64,000 nt of DNA from Henckelia pumila. Lineage: Eukaryota > Streptophyta > Magnoliopsida > Lamiales > Gesneriaceae. The position numbers and the translations under genes are program-made. Below the pieces are notes generated by a model. The model was not told where the DNA came from, searched no databases, and saw nothing but the letters and a program-made list of their open reading frames with translations. Every line of letters starts with the position of its first letter. The first letter of the stretch is position 1. The DNA is taken from contig NC_133123.1 of NCBI RefSeq assembly GCF_033568475.1, positions 57,667,522-57,731,521 on the forward strand. Direction: 5' to 3'. Shown one piece after another: positions 48,240-61,700 of this stretch.

Positions 48240-50312
48240 TGTAACGTCCCAATTTCTCAATCGAAACGTTACTCAAACATACTTACTTAAAAATTTGGTA
48301 AAAATAAAAACTTTGCGAAAGCATCATCTTATTTATTAAAATAGCATATAAAATGTGCACAAAATAAAATAGCATCAAAAAAAATATTTGCCAAAACATG
48401 GCCATCAACTAAAAAAAAAAAATAAAACTTGTTTGCCTCTCATCAAATAAAAAGGTTTAAAACATCTTCCATTCTAAAGCATTCACACTCATGCATTGTC
48501 CGTTGGACCGACCCCTGCCTCTTCTTTATGTCCGCCCACATAATCATCAATAAAAGCATCCACATCATCATTACCTGCACCATTCAAGTATAGTGAGTTG
48601 AAAGACTCAGCAAGAGCATGCAGAAAAGGATTTTCTAACTTTAAAAGGAAAACATTAACTTAAACTTCCATGCAATAAACATAACTTTAATATAGCCATA
48701 TCATAAAAATATTTGGGGAGATGAAGTATGAGTAGTGTGGTAACCGTCATAACGAGCCATTCATAGTTTCCTGTTGATCAACAAGCATATGGCATTACGC
48801 CCGTAAACTTTCATTATTTGGATAGCCGCTTTGGAGCTCAACCCGAAGTGCATACCCCGTATAACCATCCCGTGAGCCATGTTTGGATAGCCGCTCCGGA
48901 GCTCATCCCGAAGTGCATATCCCATATAACCACCACAAGACGCATAAATCATCAAAATATTTTCCATGCATCATATCATTCATCTTATCATGTCATTTCA
49001 TAAATCTCGTACATGCTCATAAAGTTTCTCGTGATGCTACATGCTTAAAATCCGTCAAAACATTTCATGAGAAATTAACTTTCATGAGAAAGTCACATAA
49101 TCATGCAATACATAACTTGACTGATCCACGCGAGGCATTCCATCCGTTTCGGACCTTGACAACTTTAAAATTCTTCATAAACATTCTTAAAAATAATTAA
49201 AAAAAACATTAAAGTATCAAAATCATGATTTTTAGGACTCAAAAACTTATAAAATGGGGTGGGAAAATCGAGCCTGAGGCGCGACCGTGCTGTCTCAACA
49301 GTGCGGGCGCGCTAGCCCTGCGCGGCCGCGCTGCTTCTGTAGCATGGGCGCGCCGCCCGCTCGACTTCATGCAAAAAAGCGGCGCGGGCGCTCTACTTAG
49401 TAGCACGGGCGCGCCGTCTGTGCGCAGAGATTTCGCAGCTTAGGCGCGGGCGCGCTGCTCGGCAGTGTAGGCGCTCCGTCGCGGCGTCTGATTCTGAAAA
49501 CTGATCTTTTCTGCACTTTCTTCAAAACCCACAATGCTTTGGGACGTTTTTCCATCAAAATACCATTCAACAACATCATAATCTCAAAATAACTTGTACC
49601 AATACATCAATCATTTCAAAGATGTTGAATTAAAAACCTTCAAAACTACTTTTACCCAAAAATATCTGATCTACTGCATTCAAAACTTTCAAAACTCAAT
49701 AAACATGAACCAAACACCTCAGGAATGCTTCACGTATCACAATCAAGCAACATACTCATTGAAATTTTCAAGAAACATTCATAGATCATCAATCAAACAC
49801 CTAGGGTTTTATCTTGAAAATAACTATATTATTGAATGGGTTTAAAAACAGTAAAAAAAACTTGCCTGGATCGTCTGATTGGGATTAACCTGGACTGTGG
49901 AACGATCTAGCCTTGAGAAGCCGAAGAACCCTAGCTTGGAGATCGCAGTGTTTGAGAGAGATTTTGAGAAAGAAGAGTAAGCGTTCAAATGAGAGTTCAG
50001 AAAACTTCTGAACGCTTTTCTTTTGTGACTAATGGGCTCCAACACGGCCCATTAGTTATACTTAAAATTAAAATTTTTACTCTCTCAATAAAATACTTCT
50101 GCATCTACTAACTTTACTTAAAAATATTTTTCTTAACTCGTTTCAAGGCTAGGCTCGTCCCTACGACCCAAAATTAAACCCAACCTAAAACTTTTAAAAA
50201 AATAATATAACACATAATTCACATAACAATTAATATTATAAATAACATGCATTAAATCATATAATTAAATCAATTAATCGTGATTAAGCTAGTGGACTTT
50301 TTGGACCTTACA
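48240..50312 (-). repeat. 3' LTR of chromodomain gypsy element G2 (2.07 kb)
   Basis: On the minus strand it starts TGTAAGGTCC right after a polypurine tract (AAGGAGGGTAGAGT, 50313-50326) and ends GGGACGTTACA. A GC-rich module of GCGCGGGCGCGC-type repeats lies at about 49263-49490. A 32-bp-plus direct repeat around 48826-48925 (GGATAGCCGCT, GGAGCTCA, CCGAAGTGCATA) is also present. Confidence 0.88.
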
Positions 50313-53300
50313 ACTCTACCCTCCTTAAAAGAATTTCGTCCTCGAAATTCGAATTACCAAACAGTTCAGGATAGCTTGCTCGCATATCTTGTTATGTTTC
50401 CCAAGTAGCTTCTTCAACCAACTGGTTGCTCCATAAGACTTTCACTATTGGAATCTCTTTGTTTCTCAACCTACGAACTTGTCTGTCCAAGATTTGAATA
50501 GGCAACTCCTCGTAGGACAAGTCTGGCGTCCATTTCACTGGCTCATGGCGGATAACATGAGAAGGATTTGCCACATACTTCCTTAGCATAGAGATATGGA
50601 AGACATTGTGGACACCCCCCAAGTTGGGTGGTAGTGCTACTCGGTAAGCTCGAGCCCCAACTTGTTCTAGGATCTCAAAAGGTCCTATATATCTTGGACT
50701 CAATTTACCCTTTTTTCCAAATCTCATAACACCTTTCCATGGTGACACCTTTAAAAATACATGGTCACCTACTTCAAACTCCAAATCTCTACGTCGCTGG
50801 TCGGCGTAACTTTTCTGTCGACTTTGAGCTGTCAACATTCTGTCTCTGATCTTAGCTATTACATCCACTGTTTGAGTCACTATATCTGATCCCAAAACAG
50901 CTCTCTCTCCAACTTCATCCCAGTGCAAGGGAGTTCTACACCTTCTCCCATACAATGCCTCATAAGGAGCCATGCCAATAGTTGCTTGATAACTATTGTT
51001 GTAAGTAAACTCCACTAAAGGTAATTTCGATTCCCAATTCCCTCCAAAGTCGATCATACAAGCTCTCAACATGTCTTCGATTATTTGGATCACTCGTTCT
51101 GACTGACCATTTGTCTGAGGGTGGAAAGTTGTACTGAAAGCTAGCTTTGTTCCCAATCCTCTATGTAAACTTTCCCAAAAGTTTGAAGTGAACTTAGGAT
51201 CCCTGTCAAATACTATCCTCGCTGGAACTCCATGCAATCTGACAATTTCTCGAATGTACAGCTCTGCATACTGATTCATCGAGAAGTTATTCCTGACTGG
51301 AATAAAATGTGCTGACTTAGTTAACCTGTCAACTATCACCCAAATCGAGTTCATCCTTCGCGGTGAGACTGGCAATCCTACTACGAAATCCATAGTGACA
51401 TCTTCCCAATTCCATGTGGGTATTGGCAAGGGTTTTAGAAGTCCCGCTGGCCTTTGATGCTCAATTTTTATCTGTTGACAAGTCAAACATTCACTCACAA
51501 ATTCTATGATATCCTTCTTCATACCTGGCCACCAATATAAGGATTGCAGATCCTTATACATTTTCGTACTTCCTGGATGAATGGAATATGGAACAGTATG
51601 GGCTTCAGTCATCACTTCCACTCTCAATGAGTCTACTGCTGGCACCCACATTCTACCTCGGTGATGAACAATTCCATCTTTGACAGTGTACAATGTACCA
51701 CCCTTGGCTTCATCTCTGTTCCTCCACAACGTCAACTGTTCATCAGAAGCTTGGCCTACTCTGATTCTCTCAAGCAAACTAGGTACTACTTTTAAGGCTG
51801 CTAGAGTGCATACCTCAATTGGTTCAAATACCTCCAAACTCATATGTTCAAATTCCGCAATCAACTCCTGATGCACTGTCAATTGGTTCAATGTTGCAGA
51901 CTTGCGACTCAAGGAATCTGCTACAACATTAGCCTTACCAGGATGGTAGCTAATGTCACAGTCGTAGTCCTTCACTAATTCCAGCCATTGCCTCTGCCTC
52001 ATATTCAACTCCTTCTGAGTGAAAAAATATTTTAGGCTTTTGTGATCAGTGAAAATCTGACACCTTTCGCCGTACAAGTAGTGTCTCCATAGCTTCAAAG
52101 CAAAAACAACTGCCGCCAACTCAAGATCATGAGTAGGGTAATTCCTCTTAATGACCTTCAGCTGTCGAGATGCATATGCTATTACTTTATCATCCTGCAT
52201 CAGCACAGCTCCTAATCCACTCTTAGAAGCATCGGTATAAACCACAAAGCGACCCGTGCCTTCGGGAATTGCTAGCACTGGCGCTGAAATAAGTCTTTCC
52301 TTCAATTCTGTAAAGCTCCTCTCGCATTGTTCTGACCACACAAACTTCACATCTTTTCGAGTTAAGGAAGTCACTGGTAGGGCTATCTTGGAGAAGTCTT
52401 GAATAAATCTCCTGTAGTAGCCTGCTAAACCCAAGAAACTTCGTATTTCTGTAGCATTCTTTGGGGCAGCCCAATTACGAACCGCTTCCACCTTCGACGG
52501 ATCCACCTCAATCCCCTTAGCTGAAACTATATGACCCAAAAATAAAATCTGCTCCAGCTAGAATTCACACTTACTGTACTTAGCATACAGTTGCTTTTCT
52601 TTCAAAATTTGCAACACCGTAGCCAAGTGCTGACGATGCTCCTCCCTACTGCGAGAATATATCAATATGTCATCTATGAAGACTATGACAAACTGATCCA
52701 AGAAAGGTTAAAACACCCTGTTCATCAAATCCATGAACACAGCTGGTGCATTGGTCAACCCAAATGGCATTACCAAGAACTCATAGTGGCCATAGCGAGT
52801 CCTGAATGCTGTATTCTGCACATCTGCATCCTTTACCTTTAGCTGATGGTAACCTGATCGCAGATCAATTTTTGAGAACACCTCTTCCCCTTGCAATTGG
52901 TCGAACAAGTCGTCTATTCTGGGCAAAGAATATCTGTTCTTCACTGTAACTCGGTTCAGTTCTCTGTAGTCAATGCACAATCTCATTGACCCATCTTTCT
53001 TCTTGACGAACAACACCGGTGCACCCCAAGGCGATACACTCGGTCTGATGAACCCCTTATCCAATAATTCCTACAACTGATCCTTCAATTCTTTCATCTC
53101 GGTCGGTGCCAATCTGTACGGTGCCTTAGAAGCTAGCTTAGTTCCAGGCAACAATTCTATCCCAAATTCGAATTCCCTGACTGGAGGCAATCCCGCAACA
53201 TCATCGAGAAAAACTTCTGGAAAGTCCTTCACTACCTCCACTTCCACAAGTTTCGGTCGCTGTACCTCCAGATCACCAATTAGACTCGCAAGAAATCCTG

Positions 53301-53604
53301 TACACCCATTACTCAATAATTGCTAGGCTGTTCCTATAGAAATCATACCTGGTGCGCTCTTCTTAGAGGTAGTGCGGAACGCAAACGGTTTCCCGTTCTG
53401 ATCTTTCAATGAGACAGTTTTCCGTTTGCAGTCAATAATAGCCTCATGCCGAGACAACCAGTCCATCCCAAAAATCGCATCGAAATCCACCATTTTCAAA
53501 ACAATAAAATCTGCACACAAAAATAGACTCTGCATCTGAACCTTGCAATTTCTTACCACACTACTACTTTCCAGTTCTTCTCCTGAGGGTAACGACACAC
53601 ATAA
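50308..53604 (-). pseudogene. G2 gypsy pol (protease to chromodomain), disrupted
   Basis: One continuous minus-strand frame runs through protease end (VSLPSGEELE, AIFGMDWLSRHEAIIDC), reverse transcriptase ([31 protein letters not shown]), RNase H ([22 protein letters not shown]), integrase ([20 protein letters not shown]) and a C-terminal chromodomain-like part ([14 protein letters not shown]). This is the Tekay/Del chromovirus layout. Five stop codons interrupt it: 53323-53325, 53071-53073, 52708-52710, 52558-52560 and 50392-50394, with no frameshift. The frame would end at 50308-50310, overlapping the LTR start. The integrase catalytic stretch reads VFDRD where SDRD is usual. The gag end and 5' LTR are cut off by the copia insertion at 53605. 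Confidence 0.93.
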
Positions 53605-55447
53605 TTGAAAGAGTGGGTGCCCGGTGAGCCAACTTGTGGCTAAGGGCTTTGATGACTCTTTGTATAAACAATCTTTTGTTTAATATAATTTACACTTTTA
53701 TTAATGACAATGACTTTATCTTTCTTCATATTGTTATATTGTGATATACTATTGTTGTTTTGATAAAGACTTTGAATATACTATAGTGTATGTAAGATGT
53801 GGTAGTACATGGGGATGGCTATCATGAAACACATCTTATAGTCACTGTATATTCTAAACAGTTCCTAGTCGATTGAGCCGTCTGTTAATAAGGATAAGGA
53901 TCGCTCGAGATTGAGACTAGCATTTGCGATGTCGAGTACCACGTTTCATTTGTATGGAACATAGAGATGTTCAAAGCATGCAAATGGATATTCATACGAT
54001 GAATGATCGAACTACCCTATCCGGACTTTCCAAGTGGTTATCACTTATCAAGTGGATAAAGTCCGCGGTTTTGGTTGTACACCATTAGTCCTTACTACTT
54101 GAAACATCATTGAGACTCTATATGCTAGTACTGTGCTTTGACTCGTTTACCGACTCTATTGGGGTCATCAGGTGTCGGGATTGGGTACAGTTACGACACA
54201 TATAGGAGTCGATGCTTTATTGTCAAGGATTCACCACATACTTGCGAGTGTGGATATCCTATGCAATCTGAGGAGATATTAGTGTGACGAATCTCTGGCC
54301 AGAGTACATGATGTGTTTTAAGAAATGGTTTTTTAGTAGCACATGCGATGTCACTATTTGATCTTCAAGATGCATTGCATAGTTATCGAATCTCGAACGA
54401 CTCTCGATTTACCAATGGTTGTTGATTCGATCGGGATATATGGATGAAGGGACCGTACTGTACGCTAACCAAAATCTATTGGTTCTTGCAGGCACTATCA
54501 GTGATACCTAGGGAATCATGGGGCGATGTTGCTAGGCGCTCTTACCATGATTCGATGGGCAAGTCGGAAATTGTTGTTCCGAGTCACAAGGAGTTGTGAG
54601 CCCACGGCTAGCTGTATCCCTGAACCATTGAGGGTCACACAGAGTAATGGATTTTTAATCCCCGTTGAGATAGTTAAATTTAAAGAGTTAAATTTAATGA
54701 ACAAAGAAGTAGGACTTCTTATTTAAGAGTAGAGGAGTAAGATTTCCTAAAATGACACAGGGATGGGCATTTTTGGAAATCACTGAATTCGGATTCAGAA
54801 AATTTATCTTGACTTTAAAAGATGCAGAAATGGTTTCTGTGCACATTGGTGAAATTGGTTTATCAATCTGAGTCACGATGAATTTTATATTAATTTCTGA
54901 ACATGCGGGCTTTGCTTGTCAGGCTTGAACTTATGACTAATGGGCCCTAAGCTGTTAGCAGCCCACATTATAAATAAGTTATTGTAGTACAGAAATTACA
55001 CAACAGAGGCTCACAATTTTCGAAAAACCCTAGTTGTTTTTATTAAAAGTGGCCGCCCCCTTCCCTCTCTGCTTGGGAAAATCCAGCCTGTGAATTTTGA
55101 ATTTGCAGTTTGGTTTAACGGATCAAATTCGTTAATTCTCTTCGTAGAAACTTCTGATAGATTTTCTAGTGCAATCTATCAGAGGGATTAAATCTCTGTT
55201 CGTGGACCTGATTGAAGAATTGTTCGTCCATCAGTTTCTGGGATATACAACAAGAGCAGAGCAATCTGTTGGTGTCCATAATCTCGATTCGAGATTGGAG
55301 GTAAAAATTTAATTGTTATTTAATTTTTACACGCACAATTTAATCGTAAAGTTTTGATACCTATTATGGAATCGTTCCATATAAAATTTTTAAACTTCCG
55401 CTGCACCGGGTATCAATTCTGATTGATCTGATCACCGTTCACCAACA
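53605..55447 (+). repeat. 5' LTR of plus-strand copia element C3 (1,843 bp)
   Basis: Begins TGAAAGAGTGGGTGCCC and ends GTTCACCAACA. It is the inverted counterpart of L1-L3. A primer-binding site follows (TGGTATCAGAGC, 55449-55460). The left flank inside G2 pol is ATAAT (53600-53604). Confidence 0.92.
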
Positions 55448-56881
55448 GTGGTATCAGAGCCAGGTTGCTCAGATCAAGCGATTAAATTAATCGATTGTAC
55501 AAAAATTTTTTAAGCCTCGGTTTTTGAAACAAAATAAATTTTTTAAAATAATTTTTTTTTTCGGGCAAAACACGGGCAGCGATTGGATCGCTGCCCGGGG
55601 GGCAGCGACGTGATCGCTGCCCTAGGGGCAGCGACGGGCTGCCCGGCCCGAGCCCCTTTGGGGCGCGGGCAGCCCGGGAGCGTCCCGGGCGGCCCGGGAA
55701 AAAATTAATTTTTTTATTAAAATTTTAATATGTTAAAATTCTATTTTTGGTCCGATCGAAAATTATTTTTGATTGGTCCACGAGGCGTCGGATCAAATTG
55801 TTCGAGTCCGAAAATTTTAAAATTGATTTTTGGATAAATTTGAATTTTTGGGAAATTTATAGATTTTATCCGTTAAATCAGATTTTATGAAATTAATTAT
55901 TTTTGGTACAATTGATGATAAGATATGATCTTATGGAAAAATTGAGTAAAATATGATTTTATGTATAAAATTGGATTTTATATGTAAAATATGATTTTAT
56001 TTAATAAAAAGGTAAAATATGATTTTGTATGTAAAATAAGATTTTATATATGGAATATGATTTTATCCTTTCAATTTAAATTGCCATTGCATGTTATCCA
56101 ATAAATTAATTTTGAATTAAATATTATTGGATAAGGATGATCGATTGTCATGACCAATTTTGTAGGTGTATGTTAGGAATTTACATTTGTTTTTATTGTT
56201 GTTGGATTTATTAATGGACCTGGTTTATGGCCCAATATGAATTGTCATATGTAATAAAGTGGGCCTGGTTTATGGCCCGTTCCCACCCCTTGAAATGTAT
56301 CCCCTACTTGTCATGGTTATTTATTGTAAATACATTAGACTTAGTGGGAGATGAAGATTTGAAGATGGAGGTGGGCCCAGCAGACAATAAAGACAGAAGA
56401 AATGTAAATTGGAAGCTCAATGTAATAGGATTGCATTGCATACCTGCATATTACCTAGGATTGAACTTAGACTCGTGATTGGCAACCACGGGTCGATTAG
56501 AAATGGAATCGATCATCCTATATAATATATGATATTATCGTTGTATGCATGTTTTAGACTAAATTGTATGAATCCCGCAAGCATACAAATTTTAAATGAT
56601 GAGACAAATTTTCAAAAATTAAAATCCCTCATTTTAAATATGATTTAAAATTGATATCAAGATAAATAAAGGAAATTTAAATATTGTTTAAATGTTCCTA
56701 CCTTCCATCAACGATCAATGTATGAGATGCTACCCGCGGATACGGTCCGGCTCATATTATTGGGGGGGGGGGGGGGGGGGCCGTTCGTCGGAAAGCTGTA
56801 CATTGGATCGACACATGTTGTAAGTTGGGTGGATCTCCCATGGGATCGGCTCATATTATTGGGGGATCCACATGGCGACCG
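55448..56881 (+). other. C3 copia leader, cut by C4
   Basis: Same leader as copies 1 and 2 in inverted orientation: palindromic GC block (55563-55700), AT repeats (about 55930-56070), GGGCC-CATAAACC-type repeats (about 56220-56280), and the last two AATAATATGA-type motifs. A run of 19 G (56762-56780) replaces a tract of about 7 in the other copies. The leader stops at CATGGCGACCG, where the C4 LTR begins; gag-pol should resume beyond the window. Confidence 0.85.
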
Positions 56882-58727
56882 TGTTGGAGAACGGGGCGAT
56901 CAGATCAATCAGAATTGAAACCCGGTGCAGCGGAAGTTTAAAAATTTTATATGGAACGATTCCATAATGGGTATCAAAACTTTACGATTAAATTGTGTGT
57001 GGAAAAATTAAATAACAATTATAAATTTTTACCTCCAATCTCGAATCGAGATTATGGACACCAACAGATTGCTCTGCTCTTGTTGTATATCCCTGGAACT
57101 GATAGACGAACTGTTCTTCAATCAGGTCCACGAATGGATAATTAATCCCTCTGATAGATTGCACTAGAAAATCTATCAGAAGTTTCTACGAAGAGAATTA
57201 ACGAATTTGATCCGTTAAACCAGACTGTAATTCAAAATTCACAGGCTGGATTTTCCCGAGTAAAGAGGGAGGGGGGGGCGGCCACTTTAGAGAGAAAATA
57301 ACTAGGTTTTCGAAAATTGTGACCTGTTGTGTGTAATTTCTGTACTGCAATAACTTATTTATAATGTAGGCCGCTAACAGCTTAGGGCCCATTAGTCATA
57401 AGTTCAAGCCCGACAAGCAAAGCCCGCATGTTCAGAAATTAATATAAAATTCATCATGACTCCGATTGATAAACCGATTTCACCAATGTGCACAGAAACC
57501 ATTTCTGCACCTTTTAAAGTCAAGATAAATTTTTCTGAATCCGAATTCAGTGATTTCCAAAAATGCCCATCCCTATGTCATTTTAGGAAATCTTACTCCT
57601 CTACTCTTAAATAAGAAGTCCAACTTCTTTGTTCATTAAATTTAACTCTTTAAATTTAACTATCTCAACGGGGATTAAAAATCCATTACTCTGTGTGACC
57701 CTCAATGGTTCAGGGATACAGCTAGCCGTGGGCTCACAACTCCTTGTGACTCGGAACAACCATTTCCGACTTGCCCATCGAATCATGGTAAGAGCGCCTG
57801 GCAACATCGCCCCATGATTCCCTAGGTATCACTGATAATGCCTGCAAGAACCAATAGATTTTGGTTAGCGTACAGTACGGTCCCTTCATCCAAATATCCT
57901 GATCGAATCAACAACCATTGGTAAATCGAGAGTCGTTCGAGATTCGATAACTATGCAATACATCTTGAAGATCAAATAGTGACATCGCATGTGCTACTAA
58001 GAAACCATTTCTTAAAACATATCATGTACTCTGGCCAGAGATTCGTCACACTAATATCTCCTCAGATCGCATAGGATATCCACACTCGCAAGTATGTGGT
58101 GAATCCTTGACAACAAAGCATCGACTCCTATATGTGTTGTAACTGTACCCAATCCCGACACCTGATGACCCCAATAGAGTCGGTAAATGAGTCAAAGCAC
58201 AGTACTAGCATATAGAGTCTCAATGATGTTTAAAGTAGTAAGGACTAATGGTGTACAACCAAAACCGCGGACTTTATCCACTCGATAAGTGATAACCACT
58301 TGGAAAGTCCGGATAGGGTAGTTCGATCATTCATCGTATGAATATCCATTTGCATGCTTCAAACATCTCTATGTTCCTTACCAATGAAACGTGGTACTCT
58401 ACATCGCAAATGCTAGTCTCAAACTCGAGCGATCCTTATCCTTATTAACGGACGGCTCAATCGACTAGGAACAATTTAGAATATACAGTGACTATAAGAT
58501 GTGTTTCATGATAGACATCCCCATGTTCTACCACATCTTACATACACTGTAGTATATTCAAGGTCTTTATCAAAACAACAATAGTATATCACAATATAAC
58601 AATATGAAGAAAGATAAATTCATTGTCATTAATAAAAGTGTAAATTATATTAAACAAAATATTGTTTATCCAAAGAGTCATCAAAGCCCTTAGCCACAAG
58701 TTGGCTCACCGGGCACCCACTCTTTCA
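56882..58727 (-). repeat. 3' LTR of minus-strand copia element C4 (1,846 bp)
   Basis: Plus-strand view TGTTGGAGAACGG...CACTCTTTCA. It abuts the C3 leader with no spacer; GACCG (56877-56881) is the expected left target duplication. The polypurine tract follows at 58728. Confidence 0.92.
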
Positions 58728-58741
58728 ATCTCCCACTTGCC

Positions 58742-61700
58742 CTAAAGCCAACTAGTCATACTACGTAGACCCATTGCTTCGCGATGTTTGTCAAATAATG
58801 GTCCTGGCAAGGGCTTAGTAAGTGGATCAGCGATATTGTCTGCAGAGGCCACTCTTTCGACAGTGATGTCTCCTCTTTCCACAATCTCCCGGATGATGTG
58901 GTATTTCCTCAGTACGTGTTTGGATCTTTGATGAGACCTTGGTTCCTTTGCCTGAGCAACGACACTCGTGTTGTCACAGTACACCGGGACTGGACCAACA
59001 ACTTCAGGAATGATGCCCAACTCTTGGACGAAATTCCTCATCCAAACGGCCTCTTTAGCAGCAGCTGATGCTGCAATGTATTCTGCCTCAGTGGTGTAAT
59101 CCGCTGTGGTGTCCTGCTTGGAACTCTTCCAAGAGACAGCACTGCCATTGAGCATGAACACAAATCCAGAGGTTGACTTCGAGTCATCCACGTCACTTTG
59201 GAAGCTAGAGTCGGTATAGCCTTCCAATTTTAGTTTTCTTCCTCCATATACCATGAACATATTCTTAGTCCTTCGTAAGTACTTAAGAATGTCCTTCACG
59301 GCTTTCCAATGCATTTGACCGAGATTAGCTTGATATCTGCTCGTGACACTCAGAGCAAATGCTACATCCGGTCTGGTAGATATCATCCCATACATGATAC
59401 TACCTATGGCTGACGCATATGGTACATGTGTCATTTTCTCTATCTCTTCATCAGTCTTGGGACACATAGACTTGGATAGAGAAACTCCATGACACATGGG
59501 TAGATGAACTCTCTTGGACCCATCCATTGAAAACTTTTTCAATATTGTGTCGATGTAGGTTGATTGAGTGAGTCCTATCATTCTCTTAGATCTATCTCTA
59601 TAGATCTGTATCCCTAGAATATAGGATGCCTCACCCAAATCCTTCATCGAGAATCTACCTGATAACCATATCTTTGTTGACTGCAACATCCCTACATCAT
59701 TCCCAATGAGTAGGATGTCATCAACATAAAGTACTAAGAATGTCACAGCATCCTTAACTACTTTCTTGTACACGCACGGTTCCTCCGGGTTCTTGATGAA
59801 ACCAAAATCCTTTATTGTTTCATCAAATTTCTGGTTCCAACTTCTTGATGCTTGTTTTAGACCATAAATTGATCTCTGAAGCTTGCATACCTTATGCTCG
59901 CTTCCCATGGATGTGTATCCCTCAGGCTGCGTCATATAGATTTCTTCCTTAATGTCTCCATTAAGAAAAGCAGTCTTCACATCCATTTGCCATATCTCAT
60001 AGTCATACCAAGCAGCTATGGCAATAAGGATTCTTATGGACTTGAACATTGCAACTGGTGAAAAGGTTTCATCATAGTCAACTCCTTGTCTTTGAGTATA
60101 ACCTTTCGCCACCAATCGCGCCTTGTAGGTCAATACCTTACCATCAGGCCCAAGCTTTCTCTTGTAGATCCATTTACACCCTATTGGAACAATTCCATCG
60201 GGAGGATCTACTAAAGACCAAACTTGGTTTGTATGCATCGAATCTATTTCCGACTGCATAGCTTCAAGCCATAAATTTGAATCCGCATCAGAAATTGATT
60301 CCTTGAAGTTTCTTGGATCACATCCAACATCGGGTTCATCTTGATCCCCTTAAAGAAAAAGACCATATCGAATAGGAGGTCTAGAAGTCCTCTCGGATCT
60401 TCTAGGTATAGGCGTGTCTATCAATGGTTCCTGAGGTGTAGGATCGTTATTTTGTATTTCGGGTTCTTCTCGAATTTCTTCGAGTTCCATCATCTCGCCT
60501 TTCTTATCCAATAAGAACTCCTTCTCCAAGAAGGTGGCATTCCTTGAAACAAACACCTTTGTTTTAGCAGGATTATAGAAATAATATCCGATTGAATTCT
60601 TCGGATACCCTACAAAATAACATAAGGTGGATCGACTATCCAACTTATCTCCCACTGTCTGATTCACGTAAGCAGGACATCCCCAAATCCTCAAGTACGA
60701 ATACTTAGGAGCTTTGCCATTTCATAACTCGTATGGTGTTTTGTCCACTGCTTTAGTGTGGACTTTGTTCAACAACAATACCGTCGTTTCAAGCGCATAG
60801 CCCCAAAACGAAGGTGGAAGCTCAGTGAAGCTCATCATGGATCGAACCATGTCCAACAAAGTTCGATTACGACGCTCCGATACACCATTCAGCTGTGGTG
60901 TCATAGGAGGAGTCCACTGAGAGAGAATCCCATTCTCTTTCAGATAGTCCAAAAACTCGGTACTTAAGTATTCTCCACCTCGATCCGATCGAAGTGCTTT
61001 AATACTTTTACCTAGCTTGTTTTCTACTTCAGCCTTGAATTCTTTGAACTTTTCAAATGCTTCAGACTTATATTTCATTAAATATAAATACCCATACCTA
61101 GAATAATCATCAGTAAAGGTAATGAAGTAGGTGTGGCCATATTGAGTACCAATTCTAAATGGACCACAAACATCTGTATGGATCAAATCCAACAGATTTT
61201 GACTACGCTCAGGTTTCCCCTTAAAAGGAGATTTAGTCATTTTTCCTTTCAGGCAGGATTCACAAGTAGGTAGAGAGTTAATATCAGACATATCAAACAT
61301 GCCCTCTCCCACTAGCTTGTTCATCCTCCTTGAGGAAATATGACCTAGCCTAGCATGCCAAAGGTTTGCCGGGTTTTGAATATCGATTTTTCTTTTGTTT
61401 GTTGTTGCCGGTTTATCAACATAATTTATTGGAATGTCTTTTAGTTTTAAGTTATATAGATCGTTTTCAAGTTGTCCATTTCCAATCAAACATTCATTCT
61501 TGTAAATATTGCAAATCCCATTCACAAAATTGCAAGAATAACCATCTCTATCAAGCATAGAAACAGAAATAATGTTTTTAATCAAATCTGGAACAAATAA
61601 AACATCTCTCAAAAGTAACTTAAAACCGTTCTGCAAAATTAAATAAATATCTCCCACAGCTTTAGCTTCAACTCTGGAACCATTTCCGAGCCTCAGCTGG

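Noticed and set aside
48826..48925. Repeated GGATAGCCGCT/GGAGCTCA blocks as a gene remnant
   Set aside because: They fall inside the G2 LTR and form a simple direct repeat with no conserved frame.
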